Source: an uncultured Marinobacter sp.
Lineage (GTDB): Bacteria > Pseudomonadota > Gammaproteobacteria > Pseudomonadales > Oleiphilaceae
Direction of reading: 5' to 3'
DNA: 64,000 bases
Assembly (NCBI RefSeq): GCF_946886895.1
Contig: NZ_CAMPJO010000011.1
Location: forward strand, 1 to 64,000
Shown: piece by piece, positions 12,425 to 20,676 of the stretch
How the letters are laid out: every line of letters begins with the position of its first letter
Numbering within the stretch: position 1 is the stretch's first letter
The notes under the pieces: generated by a model
What the model saw: the letters and a program-made list of their open reading frames with translations, nothing else
Database searches by the model: none
What the model was told of the DNA's origin: nothing
Program-made: the position numbers and the translations under genes

Positions 12425-12687
12425 GGCGAACCTCTGTAGGTCATGCCGCCACCTGATCACGGGGTCTTTTCGTGGCCCGGGCGCCAGGCACCGCATGTTT
12501 GAATCAATGGACAAGACGGGGCACAATCATGCCCTGTCTGAAACAGACCGCGAATCTTACTTGCAATTTTCCTGTCAGGCAAGCCCGCCCCGCATGCCGT
12601 TCCAGCCGGAAAGGACGCACAGAGGCTCTGCAGCCCGACCAGACGGGATAAGCAAATACCGTGACACTCTCTCCACTGGAGCACTCA

Positions 12688-14862
12688 GTGCCGTTAATCG
12701 CACGCATTGCCCTGAACCGCCCACTGCGCCGGCTTTTCGATTACATCGTGCCGGAAGGCCTCCAGCTTGTGCAGGGCCAGAGGGTGCGGATCCCCTTTGG
12801 TCGCCAACAGGCAACGGGCCTTGTCGTGCAAACCGGAGTCGAACCACCTCCCGGCGTCAGTCTGAAACCGGTGTTCACTGCCATGGAGGACTGGCCGGCG
12901 CTGCCAAACGAAACCGTCACTCTGCTCAGTTGGGCCAGCGACTACTATCAGCATCCTCTGGGCGAATGCCTGTTCACCGCCCTGCCCCCAGCTCTGCGGC
13001 GGGGCCGAAAGGCCGAAGAAAAGACTGTGGAGTGGTGGATAGCATGCGCCCACGGCGAGCCGCTTCCCGGTACCGCCCATCGGCAAAAGGCACTGTTTGA
13101 ATGGCTTAACCAGCACGATCAGGGCGCCCCAGGAAGCGAGATTATCCGGGCTGGTTTTACCCGCGCCCAGCTCAGGGCCCTCAGCGACCGCAAACTGGCG
13201 AAACCCATCTCGCCCCCCGCTTCCCATTCTCCGCCTGCCCGCCCTGAACTCCTGACAACGCAACCCACCCTTTCAGCGGCCCAGTCCGTCGCGGCCAATG
13301 AACTGCCCAGCCCCCGGGAAGGATTCAGCGCCTCCCTTTTATACGGAATTACCGGTAGCGGCAAAACGGAAATCTATCTGCACTACCTGAAACAACACCT
13401 GGGGGCAGGTGATCAGGCGCTGGTACTGGTTCCGGAGATTAACCTCACCCCGCAGACCGTCGCCCGTTTCAGGCGCTATTTCGGTACGCGCATCGTCGTA
13501 TGGCATTCCGCCCTCAATGACAGTGAACGCCTGACCACCTGGCTGAAGATTCGCAACGGCGAACCCATCATACTGATTGGCACACGTTCAGCCGTTTTAC
13601 TGCCGTTTACTGGCTTGCGCACGATCATCGTCGATGAAGAACATGACAGCTCCTACAAACAGGGCGAGGGATTCCGGTATTCCGGCCGTGATCTGGCGAT
13701 TTACCGAGCGCACCTGAACCGTTGCCCCGCCATTCTCGGGTCGGCAACCCCATCACTTGAGTCTGTCCACAATGCAGCGCAGGGCAAATACCGGCTGATC
13801 AGGCTTGAGGAACGAGCAGGCAATGCGACTCCACCGAGCATGAGCCTGCTGGATATCCGCAGCCGCCCCCTTGAAGGTGGCCTGTCCAGGCCGGCCCTGA
13901 ATGCCATCAAGCAGACCCTTGCCAAGGATGAACAGGTTCTGGTTTTCGTCAACCGACGGGGATTCGCGCCGGTGATGATGTGCTTTGACTGCGGCCACAT
14001 GGTCGAGTGTCCCCGCTGCGACACGCGACTGACCTATCACCGCCGGGACCGGGCCATGCGCTGCCACCACTGCGACTACCAGACGGCGGCCACCGAACAT
14101 TGTCCAAAATGCCGGAGCGACGCCTTCAAGCCGGTGGGGCAGGGCACAGAAAGAACCGAAGACATTCTGGCCTCTGCCTTTCCGGAAACTCCCATCGTCA
14201 GGGTTGATCGCGACAGCACTCAGCGTAAGGGCAGCATTCAGACCATTCTTAACCAGGTCAACAGTGGCAAGCCTTGCGTACTGGTCGGCACCCAGATGCT
14301 GGCCAAAGGCCATGACTTCCCCAATGTTACTCTCGTGGTGGTCGTCAACGCGGATGGTGGCCTGTTCAGCGTGGATTTCCGGGCGCCCGAGCAGCTCATT
14401 CAGACCTTGCTACAGGTCAGCGGTCGCGCCGGGCGCGGTACAAAACCGGGAACGGTGCTGGTACAGACCTGCCATAGCGACCACCCACTGCTAAGAACCC
14501 TCTGCGAAGGCCATTACCTGGACATTGCCGACCAGCTCCTCCAGGAACGAGAAGAAGGGCACTTCCCGCCATTCCGCGCCATGGCCATCTTCCGCGCAGA
14601 GGCCGACACCATGGAAAAAAGCCTGCAGGTACTCGATGCCATCAAACCGCTCACCCAGGCTCCGGGTATAGAAACCTGGGGTCCGCTGCCCGCCATGATT
14701 GCCCGGCGCGCCGACAAACACCGCGCGCAACTAATCCTGAATGCCGGGAACCGAAAACGACTGAACACCCTGCTAACGGAAATCTGTCAGGAGCTGGACC
14801 AGAGAAAGCTACCGGCCGGAGTCAAGTGGATGATTGATGTTGATCCGTTGGAGACAGGATGA
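12688..14862 (+). CDS. priA: Primosomal replication helicase PriA
   Basis: 3'-5' superfamily 2 DNA helicase that reloads the replisome at stalled forks. N-terminal DNA-binding domain, then Walker A (YGITGSGKTEIYL), DEEH box (IIVDEEHDSSYKQ) and the zinc-binding module with eight cysteines between about residues 430 and 475 (CFDCGHMVECPRC, CHHCDY, CPKC). The helicase C domain (QTLLQVSGRAGRG) is intact. I prefer the GTG at 12688, with GGAG 6 nt upstream and an N-terminus aligning with the E. coli PriA start; a GTG at 12661 would add nine residues. Confidence 0.95.
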   Translation: MPLIARIALNRPLRRLFDYIVPEGLQLVQGQRVRIPFGRQQATGLVVQTGVEPPPGVSLKPVFTAMEDWPALPNETVTLLSWASDYYQHPLGECLFTALPPALRRGRKAEEKTVEWWIACAHGEPLPGTAHRQKALFEWLNQHDQGAPGSEIIRAGFTRAQLRALSDRKLAKPISPPASHSPPARPELLTTQPTLSAAQSVAANELPSPREGFSASLLYGITGSGKTEIYLHYLKQHLGAGDQALVLVPEINLTPQTVARFRRYFGTRIVVWHSALNDSERLTTWLKIRNGEPIILIGTRSAVLLPFTGLRTIIVDEEHDSSYKQGEGFRYSGRDLAIYRAHLNRCPAILGSATPSLESVHNAAQGKYRLIRLEERAGNATPPSMSLLDIRSRPLEGGLSRPALNAIKQTLAKDEQVLVFVNRRGFAPVMMCFDCGHMVECPRCDTRLTYHRRDRAMRCHHCDYQTAATEHCPKCRSDAFKPVGQGTERTEDILASAFPETPIVRVDRDSTQRKGSIQTILNQVNSGKPCVLVGTQMLAKGHDFPNVTLVVVVNADGGLFSVDFRAPEQLIQTLLQVSGRAGRGTKPGTVLVQTCHSDHPLLRTLCEGHYLDIADQLLQEREEGHFPPFRAMAIFRAEADTMEKSLQVLDAIKPLTQAPGIETWGPLPAMIARRADKHRAQLILNAGNRKRLNTLLTEICQELDQRKLPAGVKWMIDVDPLETG

Positions 14863-14892
14863 CCAGACCTCTACCGACCAGACCCGGGCTTT

Positions 14893-14921
14893 TTGCTTGC
14901 AGCCCAACTTTCCGCGATAAT
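14893..14921 (+). promoter_or_regulatory. Probable sigma-70 promoter for argS
   Basis: TTGCTT (14893-14898) and GATAAT (14916-14921) separated by 17 bases, about 70 bases upstream of the argS start. The -10 matches consensus at five of six positions, the -35 at three. Confidence 0.5.
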
Positions 14922-14992
14922 ATCCACCTCCAGCTTTCAAAGGGCGCCCTGCCCCAACACCCATTCTCCAGCAAACCGAGTCACCCGACAGC

Positions 14993-16678
14993 ATGAAAGA
15001 GACCGTTTCCGATCTGCTCCAGTCAGCGCTGGCAGCCCTGCAATCCGATGGCACTTTGCCTGCGGATCAGTCCTTCACCCCACAGGTGGGCAATACCAAG
15101 GACAAATCCCACGGCGATTACGCCTGCAATATTGCCCTGGTTGCGTCCAAGGCCGCCGGTTGCCCGCCCCGCCAGTTAGCGGAGGCACTGATCGCAAAGC
15201 TGCCACAAAGCAAGGCGGTGGAGAAGGTGGAGATTGCCGGGCCGGGCTTTATCAATTTTTTCATGAGCACAGCCAGTGCCTTTGAGGTCGTCAATACCAT
15301 TCTGGACGAAGGCCAGCGCTTCGGCCGCAACAATCAGGGCAGGGGTGAGAAAGTGCAGGTGGAGTTTGTGTCTGCCAACCCCACCGGCCCTCTGCATGTT
15401 GGCCACGGGCGGGGAGCAGCCATTGGCGACTGCCTGTGCCGGCTACTGGAAGCGAACGGGTACGATGTAACCCGGGAATTCTATTACAACGATGCCGGCG
15501 CCCAGATCAATAACCTGGCACTGTCCGTACAGGCCCGGGTGAAGGGCCTGACTCCCGACGACGAGAGCTGGCCTGCCGACGGCTACCGTGGCGATTATAT
15601 CGTTGATGTGGCTAAAGCCTACCTGGCCGGAGAGACAGTGACAGCGGATGATCGGGAAGTCACCGCCAAGGCAGACCCGGACGACCAGGAGGCCATTCAG
15701 CAATTTGCCGTCGCTTACTTGCGGCGGGAGCAGGACCTTGACCTGAAAGCGTTTGGTGTCCAGTTTGATGTCTACTTCCTGGAATCTTCCCTCTACGAGG
15801 AAGGCAAGGTTGACGCCACGGTCAAGCGGCTCCAGGAAAATGGCTACACCTATGAACAGGATGGCGCGCTGTGGCTGAAGACCACGGAATTCGGCGATGA
15901 CAAGGACCGGGTGATGCGCAAGAAGGACGGCGGCTACACCTACTTTCTTCCGGATGTCGCCTATCACCTCGACAAGTGGCAGCGTGGCTTTACCACCGTT
16001 ATCAATGAACAGGGTGCCGATCACCACTCGACAGTTACCCGCGTTCGTGCCGGCTTGCAGGCCCTGGATACCGGAATTCCCAAAGGCTGGCCCGATTACG
16101 TTCTGCACCAGATGGTCATGGTGACCCGCTCCGGCCAGGAGGTAAAAATCTCCAAACGGGCTGGCAGCTACGTCACCGTGCGGGACCTGATTGACGAAGT
16201 AGGCCGGGACGCCACCCGCTTCTTCCTGGCGGCGCGCCGGGTCGACTCCCAATTGACCTTTGATATCGATCTGGCCCGCTCTCAGACCAATGAAAACCCG
16301 GTCTATTACATTCAGTATGCCCATGCGCGCATTTGCAGCGTGTTGCGCAAGCTGGCAGCCGAAGGTGTCAGGCGCGGTCTTAACGAATGCGTCGGCGATC
16401 TGTCCCTGCTGACTCTGGATGAGGAAAAGGATCTGGCAAATCAGTTGGCCAAATACCCGGAGCTGGTTGCCAACTCGGCCGATCAGCGTGAGCCGCACCA
16501 CCTCACGCACTATCTCAGGGACCTGGCTGGCCAGTTCCATACCTACTACAACGCCCACAAGGTGCTGATTGAAGACACCGCCGTTCGCGACGCCCGTGTC
16601 AGCCTCTACCTGGCCATTCGCCAGGTTATTGCCAACGGCCTCGATTTGCTGGGTGTCAGTGCACCGGAAGAGATGTAA
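14993..16678 (+). CDS. argS: Arginyl-tRNA synthetase
   Basis: A 561-residue class I synthetase charging tRNA-Arg. The additional N-terminal domain (~1-110) precedes the HIGH-type motif in [13 protein letters not shown]. The KMSKS position is VKISKRAGS, the usual degenerate form in ArgRS. The C-terminal anticodon-binding DALR domain is intact ([18 protein letters not shown]). Followed 9 bases later by an FtsN-like gene, probably one transcript. Confidence 0.97.
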   Translation: MKETVSDLLQSALAALQSDGTLPADQSFTPQVGNTKDKSHGDYACNIALVASKAAGCPPRQLAEALIAKLPQSKAVEKVEIAGPGFINFFMSTASAFEVVNTILDEGQRFGRNNQGRGEKVQVEFVSANPTGPLHVGHGRGAAIGDCLCRLLEANGYDVTREFYYNDAGAQINNLALSVQARVKGLTPDDESWPADGYRGDYIVDVAKAYLAGETVTADDREVTAKADPDDQEAIQQFAVAYLRREQDLDLKAFGVQFDVYFLESSLYEEGKVDATVKRLQENGYTYEQDGALWLKTTEFGDDKDRVMRKKDGGYTYFLPDVAYHLDKWQRGFTTVINEQGADHHSTVTRVRAGLQALDTGIPKGWPDYVLHQMVMVTRSGQEVKISKRAGSYVTVRDLIDEVGRDATRFFLAARRVDSQLTFDIDLARSQTNENPVYYIQYAHARICSVLRKLAAEGVRRGLNECVGDLSLLTLDEEKDLANQLAKYPELVANSADQREPHHLTHYLRDLAGQFHTYYNAHKVLIEDTAVRDARVSLYLAIRQVIANGLDLLGVSAPEEM

Positions 16679-16687
16679 GCTACCACG

Positions 16688-17320
16688 ATGTCACGAGACT
16701 ACGCTCGCAAAAACCGGTCAGCAGCCCCCTCCACCACCGCACGGAGAGCCGGGCCCAAGCCTGCCCGGCACCCAAGATCACGGCAGAAACCGGCGGCACC
16801 GGCACAAACCCAGCGTGGAGGCCTGTCATTGAAGTGGATCTTTTCGCTCGCTGTCGTTGGTGGCTTCATCGGCTTCATCGTTTATCTCAATTCGGTACCC
16901 ACCAGCGGCCCCGTTTCATCACCCCAGCAGGCCCGTAGCACGGAATCCCGGCCAGAGAGCGCGCCGGCCACCACCGAGGAGAAGAAGCCTGAATTTCGTT
17001 TCTACGACATGCTCCCGGAGTCGGAAGTGGTGCCGCCCAAGGTCGAAGAATACGCACCGGGCCCGGTCAAACAGGACTTCAACTATGTGATCCAGTCCGG
17101 CTCTTTCCGGAGCAAGGAGGATGCCGAGCGGCAACGCGCCCAGATTGCCTTCCAGGGGCTCAGGGCCTCTGTCCAGCGTATCGACCTGGATAATGGCTCC
17201 ATCTGGTTCAGGGTCAACGTTGGCCCCTTCACGTCCCGAAGCCAGATGAACTCCGTCGTCGACAAACTGGTTTCGATCAATATCCAGCCACTGGTCCGGA
17301 AGATCCCCAAGGAGGGGTGA
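16688..17320 (+). CDS. ftsN: FtsN-like SPOR-domain cell division protein
   Basis: A 210-residue bitopic protein. A basic, Ala/Pro-rich cytoplasmic tail (1-48) precedes one transmembrane helix (~50-67: WIFSLAVVGGFIGFIVYL), a low-complexity periplasmic linker and a C-terminal SPOR domain (~131-210: YVIQSGSFRSKEDAERQRA, WFRVNVGPF) that binds denuded septal glycan. FtsN activates septal peptidoglycan synthesis; the essential short helix is not clearly recognisable, so the name rests on architecture and position between argS and hslV. Confidence 0.85.
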   Translation: MSRDYARKNRSAAPSTTARRAGPKPARHPRSRQKPAAPAQTQRGGLSLKWIFSLAVVGGFIGFIVYLNSVPTSGPVSSPQQARSTESRPESAPATTEEKKPEFRFYDMLPESEVVPPKVEEYAPGPVKQDFNYVIQSGSFRSKEDAERQRAQIAFQGLRASVQRIDLDNGSIWFRVNVGPFTSRSQMNSVVDKLVSINIQPLVRKIPKEG

Positions 17321-17323
17321 TCT

Positions 17324-17349
17324 CTTGAATTCCCCCCAAAAGCCTCCAT
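17324..17349 (+). promoter_or_regulatory. Sigma-32 type heat-shock promoter for hslVU
   Basis: CTTGAA (17324-17329), 14-base spacer, then CTCCAT (17344-17349) followed by AA. This fits the RpoH consensus (CTTGAAA, 13-15 bases, CCCCATNT) with one mismatch in the -10 core. It lies 42-67 bases upstream of the hslV start, and hslVU is a classical sigma-32 operon. Confidence 0.7.
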
Positions 17350-17390
17350 AACCAACGGACACCAGGTTTAATCAGGCAATTGGAGCCCAA

Positions 17391-17921
17391 ATGACTACCA
17401 TACTTTCCGTCAGGCGTGATGATGAGGTTGCCATGGGGGGCGACGGGCAGGTGTCCCTCGGCAACACCGTCATGAAAGGAAACGCTCGCAAAGTCCGCCG
17501 CCTCTACAATGGCAAGGTCATTGCCGGGTTCGCCGGTGGCACGGCAGACGCCTTTACTCTGTTTGAGCGATTCGAGGCGCAACTTGAGAAGCACCAGGGC
17601 AACCTGACCCGGGCCGCCGTGGAGCTGGCCAAGGACTGGCGTACCGATCGCGCCCTGCGGCGACTGGAAGCGCTACTGGCGGTGGCCGATAAAACCGCAT
17701 CGCTGGTGATTACCGGCAACGGCGATGTTATTGAGCCGGAGCAGGGCCTGATTGCCATCGGATCCGGCGGGCCTTATGCCCAGGCCTCGGCTCGGGCATT
17801 ACTCGAGAACACGGAGCTGTCCGCCCACGAGATCGTCGAGAAAGGCCTCGATATTGCCGCCGACATCTGCATCTACACCAATCACAACCGCACCCTTGAA
17901 GTGCTGTCTACCAACGACTGA
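17391..17921 (+). CDS. hslV: HslV protease subunit of the HslUV complex
   Basis: A 176-residue proteasome-like peptidase. After removal of Met-1 the catalytic N-terminal Thr is exposed ([11 protein letters not shown]). The sequence [22 protein letters not shown] and the G-rich [17 protein letters not shown] are typical. It forms a dodecamer that degrades proteins unfolded by HslU. Twelve bases separate it from hslU. Confidence 0.98.
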   Translation: MTTILSVRRDDEVAMGGDGQVSLGNTVMKGNARKVRRLYNGKVIAGFAGGTADAFTLFERFEAQLEKHQGNLTRAAVELAKDWRTDRALRRLEALLAVADKTASLVITGNGDVIEPEQGLIAIGSGGPYAQASARALLENTELSAHEIVEKGLDIAADICIYTNHNRTLEVLSTND

Positions 17922-17933
17922 CACGGAGCGACC

Positions 17934-19262
17934 ATGTCTGCAATGACTCCCCGTGAGATAGTTCACGAGCTCAATAAACACATCGTTGGTCAGGAAGAGG
18001 CCAAGCGTGCAGTAGCCATCGCCCTGAGAAATCGCTGGCGGCGGATGCAACTCGACAGCGGCCTGCGTGAAGAAATCACACCCAAGAACATTCTGATGAT
18101 TGGCCCCACCGGGGTCGGTAAAACCGAAATCGCCCGGCGTCTGGCGAAGCTGGCCGATGCGCCGTTCCTGAAAGTGGAAGCCACCAAGTTCACCGAAGTG
18201 GGCTACGTAGGGCGGGATGTCGAATCCATTATTCGCGACCTGGCAGACATGGCCGTCAAGATGCTGCGCGAAGCGGAAATGAAGCGCCACGAACACCGGG
18301 CCCTGGATGCCGCGGAAGACCGTATTCTGGATGCACTGATTCCACCACCCAGAGACTTCGAGGAAAACAGCCAGCGTGGTGAGGATTCTTCCACGCGCCA
18401 GCTGTTCCGGAAAAAGCTTCGGGAAGGCGAGCTCGACGACAAGGAAATCGAGATCGATCTCCGCAACTCGGGCGCCGGCGTGGAAATCATGGCGCCGCCG
18501 GGCATGGAAGAAATGACCAACCAGCTCCAGAGCATGTTTTCCAACCTGTCGTCAGACAAGCGCAAAACCCGGAAAATGAAAGTGGCCGACGCCCTGAAGC
18601 GGGTGAAGGACGAGGAAGCCGCCAAGCTGGTCAATGAGGAGGAAATCAAACAGAAAGCCATTCAGGCCGTTGAGCAGAATGGCATCGTGTTCATTGACGA
18701 GATCGACAAAGTGGCGAAACGCTCGGAAAACACCTCATCGGATGTCTCCCGGGAGGGTGTCCAGCGCGACTTGTTACCGCTCATCGAGGGCAGCACGGTC
18801 AGCACCAAATACGGCGCCGTTCGCACCGATCACATCCTGTTTATTGCGTCCGGGGCCTTTCATCTGTCGAAACCCTCGGACCTGATCCCTGAGCTTCAGG
18901 GGCGGTTGCCGATCCGGGTCGAACTGCAGGCGCTGACTCCGGACGATTTCAAGCGCATCCTGACCGAGCCGGACGCATCGCTGGTACAGCAGTATGAGGC
19001 ACTGATGGCCACCGAGGGCGTCTCCCTGACGTTCAACACGGCCGCCATTGCCCGCATCGCGGAAGTGGCCTGGAAGGTCAATGAAACCACCGAGAATATC
19101 GGGGCCCGGCGCCTGCATACGGTGCTTGAGCGACTGCTGGAGACACTGTCCTTTGACGCCGGAGACAAGGTCACCGAAGTGTTTGAAGTGACGGCTGAGT
19201 ATGTCGACGAGAAACTGGGTGAGCTGGCGGAAGACGAAGATCTGAGCCGGTATATTCTGTAA
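17934..19262 (+). CDS. hslU: HslU ATPase subunit of the HslUV protease
   Basis: A 442-residue AAA+ unfoldase. N-terminal [22 protein letters not shown], Walker A GPTGVGKT at residues 57-64, pore loop region [16 protein letters not shown], inserted I-domain (~110-240), Walker [11 protein letters not shown], and the sensor-2 region [17 protein letters not shown]. The C-terminal SRYIL tail docks into HslV and is intact. Cotranscribed with hslV. Confidence 0.98.
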   Translation: MSAMTPREIVHELNKHIVGQEEAKRAVAIALRNRWRRMQLDSGLREEITPKNILMIGPTGVGKTEIARRLAKLADAPFLKVEATKFTEVGYVGRDVESIIRDLADMAVKMLREAEMKRHEHRALDAAEDRILDALIPPPRDFEENSQRGEDSSTRQLFRKKLREGELDDKEIEIDLRNSGAGVEIMAPPGMEEMTNQLQSMFSNLSSDKRKTRKMKVADALKRVKDEEAAKLVNEEEIKQKAIQAVEQNGIVFIDEIDKVAKRSENTSSDVSREGVQRDLLPLIEGSTVSTKYGAVRTDHILFIASGAFHLSKPSDLIPELQGRLPIRVELQALTPDDFKRILTEPDASLVQQYEALMATEGVSLTFNTAAIARIAEVAWKVNETTENIGARRLHTVLERLLETLSFDAGDKVTEVFEVTAEYVDEKLGELAEDEDLSRYIL

Positions 19263-19284
19263 CCGTAAAATCGGGGTCAAATAC

Positions 19285-19322
19285 AAAAGAGGTCAGATGG
19301 CATGTTCATCTGACCTCTTTTT
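19285..19322. terminator. Bidirectional terminator between hslU and patatin gene
   Basis: A 15-base perfect inverted repeat (AAAAGAGGTCAGATG / CATCTGACCTCTTTT) with a 7-base loop between convergent genes. It ends within the patatin-gene stop codon. Just upstream, 19271-19280 repeats part of the same GGTCA motif. Confidence 0.85.
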
Positions 19323-20556
19323 AGTCAGCCCTGGAAAAAAGATGGGTGACGTTCTCAAGGCCTGTCGCAAGCGTTCCCTTATCTGCCTTTTTCTTTCTGC
19401 CCTTGGCCACATACAGCGGCAACATCTCACCGTAAAGACTGGTGCTGATCGTGCGCTGCTCATCCTCAAGCCGGTCCCGCCTCAGCGTAACGCCGTACTT
19501 CGCCAGCCTGGGTTCAAGCTGGTCAGCGCGTTCCAGCAGATCCCGCCGGGTCATCTGATAGGCATGCTCACACACCATCCGCCGGGACTGGAAGCTGAAC
19601 ACGTTCGAGAAGAACAGTTTGGCATCGTCCCGTGTGGGCTCGAACAGCAGAATGTCTTTGTCCGGGTAGTCCCGGGCATACTGGGCAATCCCGGACTGCA
19701 TGCGCGAATACACCATGGTCCGGAACATCTGGGACAGCAGATTCGGCATACCTGAGCGGGTCAGTTCACCGGGCTTCATGGTACCGGCGCGAACGGCGGC
19801 ACTGGCATCGATGGGCACCTGGGGGTTCACCGCGAACACCAGATCCGCCCCGTCCTCAAAGGCCACCGAGGCGTGCAAACCCTTTCGCAGGGTGCCATCC
19901 ACGTAGTAACGACCGTCGATGTCCACCGGCACATAGAGCCCGGGCGACGAAGTGCTGGCCTGAATGGCCCTGGAAATCGGTACATGATCAAAGCCCGGTG
20001 CCCCAAAGCAGACCGGATCAGTGCTCTCCACGTCCGCGGCAACAATATAGAGACTGCGCTTGAGTTGCCGGAAATCGTTGGTTCGCCCCAACATGGTAAA
20101 GGTATGCCTGAGATAGTCGTGCAGCCCTTCGTTGTCAAACAGGCCCGCCGGGGCCGCCTGGGCCAGTATCGTCAGGGCTTCCAGCAGGCTCTGGTCATAG
20201 GGATTACCGAGAAAGCGCCGGACGGCCGTCGACACCAGGCCCGGCACCGCCAGCAAGCGGCCACCGAGTTCTTTCAGGGCGGGCCGATAGAAAACCTCAG
20301 GATGGAACGGGTGCACTTCCGCTTCATTGCGCACGAAAATACGGCACAACTGTGCCGTGGTCATCTGGTTCGCCAGGTTGGCCGCCACGAACGAGCCGGC
20401 ATTCACCCCCACGTAGACGTCCAGATTATTGAAATCGAGCCCGTCGAGGGCCTCATCCAGTGCCCGGAGCGCTCCAATCTCATAAATCCCGCCCAAGGGG
20501 CCACCGCCACCCAGGGCAAGTCCGATTCGGGGCGTGGATTCCGTTGGCGCCTTCAT
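19321..20556 (-). CDS. Patatin-like protein lacking the nucleophilic serine
   Basis: A 411-residue protein with the patatin fold signature. The oxyanion-hole glycine run is GLALGGGGPLGGIYEIGALRAL at residues 12-33, the expected nucleophile elbow follows, and YYVDGTLRKG is the DG(G/A) aspartate motif. At the elbow, where GxSxG is expected, the codons read GTG GGG GTG AAT GCC GGC, giving GVNAG: Asn replaces the Ser (near residue 52). A lipase/phospholipase role is therefore doubtful unless the neighbouring Ser (NAGS) substitutes. The Lys-rich C-terminal tail is unusual. No signal peptide, so cytoplasmic or peripheral membrane. Stands alone between hslU and ptsP. Confidence 0.8.
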   Translation of the reverse strand: MKAPTESTPRIGLALGGGGPLGGIYEIGALRALDEALDGLDFNNLDVYVGVNAGSFVAANLANQMTTAQLCRIFVRNEAEVHPFHPEVFYRPALKELGGRLLAVPGLVSTAVRRFLGNPYDQSLLEALTILAQAAPAGLFDNEGLHDYLRHTFTMLGRTNDFRQLKRSLYIVAADVESTDPVCFGAPGFDHVPISRAIQASTSSPGLYVPVDIDGRYYVDGTLRKGLHASVAFEDGADLVFAVNPQVPIDASAAVRAGTMKPGELTRSGMPNLLSQMFRTMVYSRMQSGIAQYARDYPDKDILLFEPTRDDAKLFFSNVFSFQSRRMVCEHAYQMTRRDLLERADQLEPRLAKYGVTLRRDRLEDEQRTISTSLYGEMLPLYVAKGRKKKADKGTLATGLENVTHLFSRAD

Positions 20557-20676
20557 AACCTTTCCTTTGCCGGGTAAATGAATAGCCTGATTACGCGTGG
20601 TTTAGCCATATGCGTCACACGGTACCAACAGAATTTAGAATACACACCCTATAATCGGCGGGCCCCCGGCAAGTGT

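Noticed and set aside
20650..20655. Perfect TATAAT on the plus strand before the ptsP end
   Set aside because: There is no suitable -35 at 16-18 bases and no plus-strand gene downstream; treated as chance in an AT-richer gap.
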